NCBI RefSeq assembly: GCF_900102135.1
Contig: NZ_FMVJ01000006.1
Span: forward strand, 310,001-374,000
From: Microvirga guangxiensis
GTDB taxonomy: Bacteria > Pseudomonadota > Alphaproteobacteria > Rhizobiales > Beijerinckiaceae
Reading direction: 5' to 3'
DNA length: 64,000 bases
Positions 59,149 through 64,000 of the stretch are shown piece by piece; the stretch's first letter is position 1; each line of letters opens with the position of its first letter. Position numbers and translations under genes: made by a program. The notes under the pieces were generated by a model. That model ran no database searches. It was given only the letters and a program-made list of their open reading frames with translations, and was not told the DNA's origin.

Positions 59149-60447
59149 TTAAGCGTAGATCGGAAAGCGGCGAGTCAGCTCGTGAACGCGGGCCTTCACC
59201 GATTCCTCGACCGAGGAGTTGTTCTCACCGTTCTTCGCCAGCCCGTCGAGGGTTTCGACGATCAACTCGCCGACCTTCTTGAACTCGGCGACGCCGAAGC
59301 CGCGTGACGTGGCGGCGGGGGTGCCGAGGCGGATGCCGGAGGTGACCATCGGCTTCTCGGGATCGAAGGGCACGCCGTTCTTGTTGCAGGTGATGTGGGC
59401 ACGGCCCAGCGCAGCCTCGGCGGCCTTGCCGGTGAGCTTCTTGGGGCGCAGATCCACCAGCATCAGGTGGTTGTCCGTTCCGCCGGCCACGATGGCATAG
59501 CCGTTGGCGAGCATGGTGTCGGCGAGCACCTTGGCGTTCTCGACCACGGAGCGGGCGTAGAGCTTGAACTCGGGGCGCAGCGCCTCGCCGAAGGCCACCG
59601 CCTTGGCGGCGATCACGTGCATGAGCGGACCGCCCTGGAGGCCGGGGAAGATCGCGGAATTGACCTTCTTGGCAATGTCCTCGTCATTGGTGAGGATCAT
59701 GCCGCCGCGCGGGCCGCGCAGGGTCTTGTGGGTGGTGGTGGTGACCACGTGCGCATGGGGGAACGGCGACGGATGCGCGCCGCCGGCGACGAGACCGGCA
59801 AAGTGGGCGATGTCGACCATGAAGAAGGCGCCGACCTCGTCCGCGATCTCGCGGAAGCGGGCGAAATCCCAGAAACGGGAATAGGCCGAACCGCCGGCCA
59901 CGATCACCTTCGGCTTGTGGGTGCGGGCGAGCTCAGCCACCTCGTCCATGTCGATGATCTGGTCGCTTTCGCGGACCTTGTAGCTCACCACGTTGAACCA
60001 CTTGCCGGACATGTTGACCGGAGAGCCATGGGTCAGATGGCCGCCGCAGGCGAGGTCGAGGCCCATGAAGGTATCGCCCGGCTTCATAAGCGCCATGAAC
60101 ACGGCCTGGTTGGCCTGGGAGCCGGAATTGGGCTGGACGTTGGCGAACTTGCAGTCGAACAGGCGCTTGGCGCGGTCGATGGCCAGTTCCTCGGCGATAT
60201 CCACGAACTGGCAGCCGCCATAATAGCGGCGGCCCGGATAGCCTTCCGCGTACTTGTTGGTCATCACCGAGCCCTGGGCCTCCAGGACGGCGCGGGAAAC
60301 GATGTTTTCCGAGGCGATCAACTCGATCTCGTCACGCTGGCGGCCAAGCTCAAGCCCGATGGCGCGGGCGATCTCTGGATCGCTGTCGGCGAGACTGGCC
60401 GAGAAAAAGCTGTTGGAGAGATGATTTCTTGCTTCGCTCGCGCTCAT
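59149..60447 (-). CDS. glyA: Serine hydroxymethyltransferase
   Basis: GlyA converts serine and tetrahydrofolate to glycine and methylene-THF, the main one-carbon source. The 432 residues include [40 protein letters not shown], and the PLP lysine in [19 protein letters not shown]. The C-terminal HEL-TRRFP-type ending ([12 protein letters not shown]) is normal. About 12 residues before the core are variable. It is the first gene of the glyA-nrdR-rib-nusB-thiL unit, with a candidate promoter about 60 bases upstream. Confidence 0.97.
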   Translation of the reverse strand: MSASEARNHLSNSFFSASLADSDPEIARAIGLELGRQRDEIELIASENIVSRAVLEAQGSVMTNKYAEGYPGRRYYGGCQFVDIAEELAIDRAKRLFDCKFANVQPNSGSQANQAVFMALMKPGDTFMGLDLACGGHLTHGSPVNMSGKWFNVVSYKVRESDQIIDMDEVAELARTHKPKVIVAGGSAYSRFWDFARFREIADEVGAFFMVDIAHFAGLVAGGAHPSPFPHAHVVTTTTHKTLRGPRGGMILTNDEDIAKKVNSAIFPGLQGGPLMHVIAAKAVAFGEALRPEFKLYARSVVENAKVLADTMLANGYAIVAGGTDNHLMLVDLRPKKLTGKAAEAALGRAHITCNKNGVPFDPEKPMVTSGIRLGTPAATSRGFGVAEFKKVGELIVETLDGLAKNGENNSSVEESVKARVHELTRRFPIYA

Positions 60448-60508
60448 GATCGTTCTCGCCTTGCTGTGAGCCCCACCTGTCTGGCGCTCAGTTCCGGATG
60501 GCCCTGGC

Positions 60509-60536
60509 CTTTATCATGAGCTGATGGAACCCGCCA
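60509..60536 (-). promoter_or_regulatory. Candidate glyA promoter
   Basis: On the minus strand: -35 TTGGCG (60536-60531), 16-base spacer, -10 GATAAA (60514-60509), each four of six to consensus. The start would be near 60502, giving a leader of about 55 nt. Confidence 0.4.
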
Positions 60537-60565
60537 ACCCGCCTCAGATGTCGCCACCAGTCTTT

Positions 60566-60598
60566 TGAAATGCAACAGCCCGCCGGATGGGCGGGCTG
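60566..60598 (-). terminator. Terminator after the L,D-transpeptidase gene
   Basis: CAGCCCGCC at 60576-60584 pairs perfectly with GGCGGGCTG at 60590-60598 around 5 bases. On the minus strand TTGCATTTC follows, a weak U-tract. It lies 22 bases after the gene's stop and separates it from the glyA promoter. Confidence 0.6.
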
Positions 60599-60619
60599 CT
60601 GACATTCGGGCCTGAAGCC

Positions 60620-61879
60620 TTAATTCTGGAGGAACATCTCCTGATCCGGCTCGGTCGGGGTGCGGCTGGCCACAGGGATGGAAGCGCCGAGGCCGTCTTT
60701 GTTGTAAATGTCGTCGCGGAACTGTACGAGGCCATCCGGGGTGGCCCAGGCGGTCATGTAGATCCAGTGGATCGGAACCGGCTGCGCCAGGCGGGCGTCG
60801 ATGCGCTCGCCGGACTTGAAGGTGGCGTCGATCTGCTCGCGGCTCCAGCCGGGGGTGTCCTTCAGGAGCCACTCGATGTAGTCGCGCACGTTCTGAATGC
60901 GGATGCAGCCCGAGGAAACGAAGCGGAAATCATCGCCGAAGATGCCCTTGGATGGTGTGTCGTGCATGTACACGCCGTGCTGGTTCGGGATGTTGATGCG
61001 CACGAACCCCATGGAGTTGAGGTCGCCACCCGGATCCTGACGGAAGCGATAGCGGGTCGCCTCGTCCGAGAACCAGTTGATCTGGCTGGAGGGAACCTCC
61101 TGACCCGCCGCATTGAAGATGCGGATGCGGTTCTCGGTCAGGTAGTTCGGCTCCTTCTGCATCTTGGGAATGAGGTCCTTCTTCACCACGGAGGCGGGAG
61201 CCGTCCAGAACGGGTTGAAGTTAACCTCGACGATCTTCGAATTCAGCAGCGGCGACTGACGGTCGGCCTTACCCACGCCGGCGGCGTGGCGGGTATGGAC
61301 CATGCCGCCCTCCACCGTCTCCACGAGAGCGGCGGGGATGTTGGCGACTGCATACCGGTTGGGAAGCCCGCCACCCACGAGGCTGCGCAGGCGCGCCACG
61401 TTGATCTCAAGCTGGCGGATGCGGATCTCGACCGGCACGTTCATGGCAGCGACGGTGGAAGATGTTACCGTGCCCGTGGAGCTGATACCGTGGCGGGCCT
61501 GGAAGCGGCGGACAGCAGCCTCGACGTAGGAATCGAAAATGGGCGACTCGCCCGCGTTCTGGTCGAGGTCGCCCGTAGTGATAAGGCGATGGCGCAGGGC
61601 GACAACGGCGGGGCTCTTGGAGCCGACACGCAGCCCTTGAACGCCCTGAACAGGCTGCCAACCGCCGCGAGCGGCGATGTTGCGGTAGTACTCGATCATC
61701 TGCTCCGTGGCGGCGAGGGATTCAGCCGAGAGCATGGGGGTCGAGGTCCGCTGCACGCGGGAGCGGGACACGGCTTCGTAATTCTGCGACCACTCGGCCT
61801 GGGTCTGAGCCATGGCCATGGTGGCAGGTGTCAGGACAAGGGCAAGCGATCCGGTCAGGAGGGCACGGCGGGACAGCAT
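60620..61879 (-). CDS. L,D-transpeptidase with peptidoglycan-binding domain
   Basis: A periplasmic enzyme of the YkuD family that forms 3-3 cross-links or anchors proteins on peptidoglycan (YcbB/LdtD-like). The 419 residues start with a twin-arginine/Sec-like signal peptide, MLSRRALLTGSLALVLTPAT, ending in AMAQ. A peptidoglycan-binding domain follows (SPAVVALRHRLITTGDL to VRRFQARHGISSTGTV). The catalytic domain has GVYMHDTPSKGIFGDDFRFV and SSGCIRIQNVRD with the nucleophile at about Cys325. All motif residues are present. Such polar growth-associated transpeptidases are numerous in Hyphomicrobiales. Confidence 0.93.
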   Translation of the reverse strand: MLSRRALLTGSLALVLTPATMAMAQTQAEWSQNYEAVSRSRVQRTSTPMLSAESLAATEQMIEYYRNIAARGGWQPVQGVQGLRVGSKSPAVVALRHRLITTGDLDQNAGESPIFDSYVEAAVRRFQARHGISSTGTVTSSTVAAMNVPVEIRIRQLEINVARLRSLVGGGLPNRYAVANIPAALVETVEGGMVHTRHAAGVGKADRQSPLLNSKIVEVNFNPFWTAPASVVKKDLIPKMQKEPNYLTENRIRIFNAAGQEVPSSQINWFSDEATRYRFRQDPGGDLNSMGFVRINIPNQHGVYMHDTPSKGIFGDDFRFVSSGCIRIQNVRDYIEWLLKDTPGWSREQIDATFKSGERIDARLAQPVPIHWIYMTAWATPDGLVQFRDDIYNKDGLGASIPVASRTPTEPDQEMFLQN

Positions 61880-62152
61880 GAGCGCAGGCTCTTCTCTGTT
61901 AGTTGTGGGTCGGCTTCGGAAACTGCCGGGATTGAATTAACGAACCGTATCGAAAACCAAGAACATCGGGGCCGTTTTATGGCAAAATGTTCCTCGATTA
62001 CGCTTTAGGTCCTCCAAACCCAGTCAGCCCATGATGTAGCGCCGAACTGTGTTCCAGCAGATACACTTATCCGTGAGGAGCTTGGCCGCAGCCACGTTGA
62101 CCAAATGGAGCCCTGCCCGCTCGAAAAAGCATATTCCCTGGGAGGATCGAAC
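61880..62152. other. Gene-free region upstream of the L,D-transpeptidase
   Basis: It must hold the promoter of the transpeptidase gene. On the minus strand around 62030-62095 a short in-frame stretch reads AAAKLLTDKCICWNTVRRYI before a TGA. This recalls the end of a helix-turn-helix protein and may be a gene remnant, but it is too short to call. Nothing else was seen. Confidence 0.3.
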
Positions 62153-62611
62153 CTATTCCTCCTGCGCCGCCAGCCAGGACACGGCGATATAGACCGCGAT
62201 CAAGGTCAGGAAGAACACGATCGTCAGAATCCCGCTTGAGACGATGCCGGGGAAGAAGGCGGCGAGAATCAGGTGGCTCATGACAGCCAAGAGCCACATG
62301 ATCCCGCCCCAAGTGCTCGCCATCCAAAGACCCACGGCAGCGATCAGGTCGATCAGAGCGAAATAGATGATCGTGGCCTGGTAGCCTGTAGAACGGGCTT
62401 CGAATTGCCCGATCGGGGTCCAGATCCCGAGGATCACGGCCCAGGAGCTAAGCCCCTTCATGATCCAGATGATCGCCAGAACCCGCATGAACCAGGTGAG
62501 GATGAAGCCCCAGCGCATGGCGGCCGGAGCGGGCTGACGCTCCTCGATCCGGTCGGAGAGATAATCCCGCGCCGCATCGTGGGGCATACCGTTGTTGCCG
62601 TTACGCGGCAT
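62153..62611 (-). CDS. Integral membrane protein, probably DUF6163 family
   Basis: A 152-residue protein with four predicted membrane helices and a hydrophilic N-terminus of about 32 residues. WGFILTWFMRVLAIIWIMKG begins the membrane part, followed by YQATIIYFALIDLIAAVGLW, GGIMWLLAVMSHLILAAFFP and the last helix, LTIVFFLTLIAVYIAVSWLA. I associate this pattern with a Hyphomicrobiales membrane family (DUF6163) of unknown function. Its ATG overlaps the stop of the upstream hydrolase by one base, so the two are co-translated. No catalytic residues are evident. Confidence 0.78.
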   Translation of the reverse strand: MPRNGNNGMPHDAARDYLSDRIEERQPAPAAMRWGFILTWFMRVLAIIWIMKGLSSWAVILGIWTPIGQFEARSTGYQATIIYFALIDLIAAVGLWMASTWGGIMWLLAVMSHLILAAFFPGIVSSGILTIVFFLTLIAVYIAVSWLAAQEE

Positions 62612-63663
62612 CAGGCGATCTCCATTTCCTGCGGGCCGAGGCTCGCAAAGTAGCGGTCGACATCCTCGCTCTTCACGTCATTGAGCTTGGCCGGCTCCCA
62701 GCGAGGCTGATTGTCTTTGTCGATCAGAACCGCCCGAACCCCTTCGAAGAAATCTCCGCCCTCGCCAATCCGCGAGACGATACGGAATTCGGTTTTCATT
62801 GCCTCCTCGAAGTCGAGGGACGCGCCCCGGCGGATCTGCTCGAAGGCAATGCTCATGCTCGTGGGGGACTTCGTCCGCATGCCTGCCGCCGTCTTTGCGG
62901 CAAAGTCCGAACCCTTATCCGCCGCTTCGTCGAGGCGCTGTAAGACGGCGGCCACGCTCTCCGCGGAGAAGCAGGAATCGATCACGGCCCGATGTTCCGA
63001 GAGGGGGCCGAGTCCGGGATCGACGGCAGCCCTGGCCAAAGCTGCCTCGACGGGCTTGCCGTCGATGAGATCTTGGCGAAGGTCCGCCATTCCCTCGCTG
63101 GCCACAGAATGCGTGGCTAAGCCCAGCATGATCGCGTCGGCCCGCTTCACCCGCTCACCCGTCAATGCGAGATAGGCCCCCATCGCTCCGGGCAGCCGCG
63201 GCAGGGCATAGGTTGCGCCTACATCCGGAAAGAAGCCGATACCGACTTCCGGCATCGCGAAAAGGTAGCGCTCACCCGCGACTCTGTGGGAGCCGTGGAG
63301 GGACACGCCCACGCCCCCACCCATGACGATGCCGTCGAGAAGAGCGATATAAGGCTTGGGATAGCGCTTGATCCGTATGTTGAGCTGATATTCCTCGCGC
63401 CAGAATGCGAGCGCCTCATCCCTCTCTCCAGCCTGGAGAAGCTCCGTAAGACGGCGGATGTCGCCACCGGCGCAAAAGGCCTTCTCGCCCGCACCTTGGA
63501 CGAGGATGCGCGTGACCTGCGGGTCATCGGCCCAGGCATCGAGGGCCCGGCGCATCTCGCGCACCATGTTCAATGTCAGGGCATTGAGGGCGCGCGGACG
63601 GTTGAGGGTGATGACCCCGGCCTGACCTTGCTTCTCGCAGATGATTTCCGCGGTCTCGTCCAT
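62611..63663 (-). CDS. 3-hydroxyisobutyryl-CoA hydrolase (enoyl-CoA hydratase/isomerase family)
   Basis: This hydrolase frees 3-hydroxyisobutyrate from its CoA ester in valine breakdown. The 350 residues show the crotonase fold: GVITLNRPRALNALTLNMVR, KAFCAGGDIRRLTELLQAGE, and IALLDGIVMGGGVGVSLHGS, followed by HRV, the oxyanion hole and HIBCH-type signature. PEVGIGFFPDVGATYALPRL follows, and the longer C-terminal part (about 350 residues rather than 260) is typical of HIBCH. ATG at 63663 (MDETAEIICE) has GAGGAA upstream. A start five codons earlier is less likely. It is divergent from hemB. Confidence 0.88.
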   Translation of the reverse strand: MDETAEIICEKQGQAGVITLNRPRALNALTLNMVREMRRALDAWADDPQVTRILVQGAGEKAFCAGGDIRRLTELLQAGERDEALAFWREEYQLNIRIKRYPKPYIALLDGIVMGGGVGVSLHGSHRVAGERYLFAMPEVGIGFFPDVGATYALPRLPGAMGAYLALTGERVKRADAIMLGLATHSVASEGMADLRQDLIDGKPVEAALARAAVDPGLGPLSEHRAVIDSCFSAESVAAVLQRLDEAADKGSDFAAKTAAGMRTKSPTSMSIAFEQIRRGASLDFEEAMKTEFRIVSRIGEGGDFFEGVRAVLIDKDNQPRWEPAKLNDVKSEDVDRYFASLGPQEMEIA

Positions 63664-63704
63664 GGAGCGCTTCCTCACTTGTCTCTGTTTTGGATTAAAC
63701 AGGC

Positions 63705-63738
63705 CACAAGGTTACCGTCAATGCATGGCAGCCTTGTG
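63705..63738. repeat. Inverted repeat in the HIBCH-hemB divergent region
   Basis: CACAAGG at 63705-63711 and CCTTGTG at 63732-63738 are perfect inverted copies 20 bases apart, between the two divergent starts. They could form an operator or a hairpin. No T-run is present. Confidence 0.35.
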
Positions 63739-63854
63739 CCGGTTTTCCCTCTGTAATGGCCCTGATGCGGCCCCCAGCACTTTTTTAGAGCGATTTAAAT
63801 GTGCTAACCCTCTCCCACGCGCCGGCGCATCGAAGCCCGCGCCGGATGAGGATC

Positions 63855-64000
63855 ATGTCGAAACTATCGCCGTTCCCCCGCCCTGCCGCATCAGAAGTCG
63901 CTTCTTCTCTCAACCTGTCCCACCGCCCGCGACGCAATCGCAAGGCTGAATGGTCCAGGCGGCTGGTGCGCGAGAACGTGCTGACGACGAACGATCTGAT
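63855..64000 (+). CDS. hemB: Delta-aminolevulinic acid dehydratase, N-terminal part (cut by window edge)
   Basis: HemB joins two 5-aminolevulinate molecules to porphobilinogen in haem synthesis. The first 48 codons are present. After a variable start (MSKLSPFPRPAASEV) the family stretch RPRRNRKAEWSRRLVRENVL appears, followed by TTNDLI, where HemB proteins have ..LI(W/Y)P(L/V)F. The ATG at 63855 has GAGG directly before it. An in-frame ATG three codons earlier (63846) is an alternative. The catalytic lysines lie beyond the window. Confidence 0.88.
   Translation, partial: MSKLSPFPRPAASEVASSLNLSHRPRRNRKAEWSRRLVRENVLTTNDL

Noticed and set aside
62030-62095. Possible helix-turn-helix gene remnant upstream of the L,D-transpeptidase
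   Set aside because: Only about 20 codons look suggestive and there is no start or upstream continuation. Kept as a remark, not as a pseudogene.

Overview
The window reads as a chromosomal core segment of an alphaproteobacterium of the order Hyphomicrobiales (Rhizobiales). A Methylobacteriaceae-type genome such as Microvirga is my best guess, but that is an inference. The grounds are LpxI in place of LpxH, a short 442-residue ProS, S2 with a C-terminal helix-hairpin-helix tail, an uninterrupted nuoA-N operon followed by birA and rnj, the plsX-fabH-ihfA-merR cluster, high GC, and two palindromes of a type I recall as dispersed in these genomes. Almost every gene is on the minus strand.

Layout. 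1-359 holds the end of gltA on the plus strand. 480-15138 (minus) is the translation and envelope block, in transcription order rpsB, tsf, pyrH, frr, uppS, cdsA, dxr, rseP, bamA, lpxD, fabZ, lpxA, lpxI, lpxB. 15419-18921 is a small accessory stretch: a secreted Gly/Ser/Asn-rich protein, a decayed transposase, an alpha/beta hydrolase and an MFS exporter. 18941-27450 (minus) holds DUF1467, mce, proS, lolC, lolD, a 33-residue membrane peptide and dnaE, with a likely small RNA on the plus strand beside proS. 27486-44963 (minus) is nuoA-N followed by birA and rnj. A tRNA-Asp follows, then the merR/ihfA/fabH/plsX/DUF177/CBP3 cluster (45716-49902, minus) and bamE plus an orphan gene (50006-51168, plus). 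hppA comes next, and then glyA-nrdR-ribD-ribE-ribH-nusB-thiL-MFS (53545-60447, minus). The window closes with an L,D-transpeptidase, a membrane protein, a 3-hydroxyisobutyryl-CoA hydrolase and the start of hemB.

How the genes work together. The first block couples protein synthesis (S2, EF-Ts, RRF) to UMP supply, undecaprenyl and CDP-diacylglycerol synthesis, lipid A assembly and outer-membrane protein insertion. LolCD, BamE, PlsX/FabH and the L,D-transpeptidase serve the same envelope. The nuo genes encode all 14 subunits of complex I, hppA adds a proton-pumping pyrophosphatase, and CBP3 supports cytochrome bc1. The glyA-rib-thiL group supplies one-carbon units, flavin and thiamine diphosphate.

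The most interesting unexplained signals are three. The first is a 33-codon membrane-peptide gene (22533-22634) whose promoter holds a perfect alphaproteobacterial LexA box, GTTC-N7-GTTC, between -35 and -10; this resembles SidA-type SOS division inhibitors. The second is a promoter-to-terminator unit of about 160 nt without an ORF (26289-26484), a candidate small RNA. The third is a hairpin/U-tract that fills the whole bamA-lpxD junction up to the lpxD start codon. No CRISPR array, prophage, origin or intact insertion sequence was seen.
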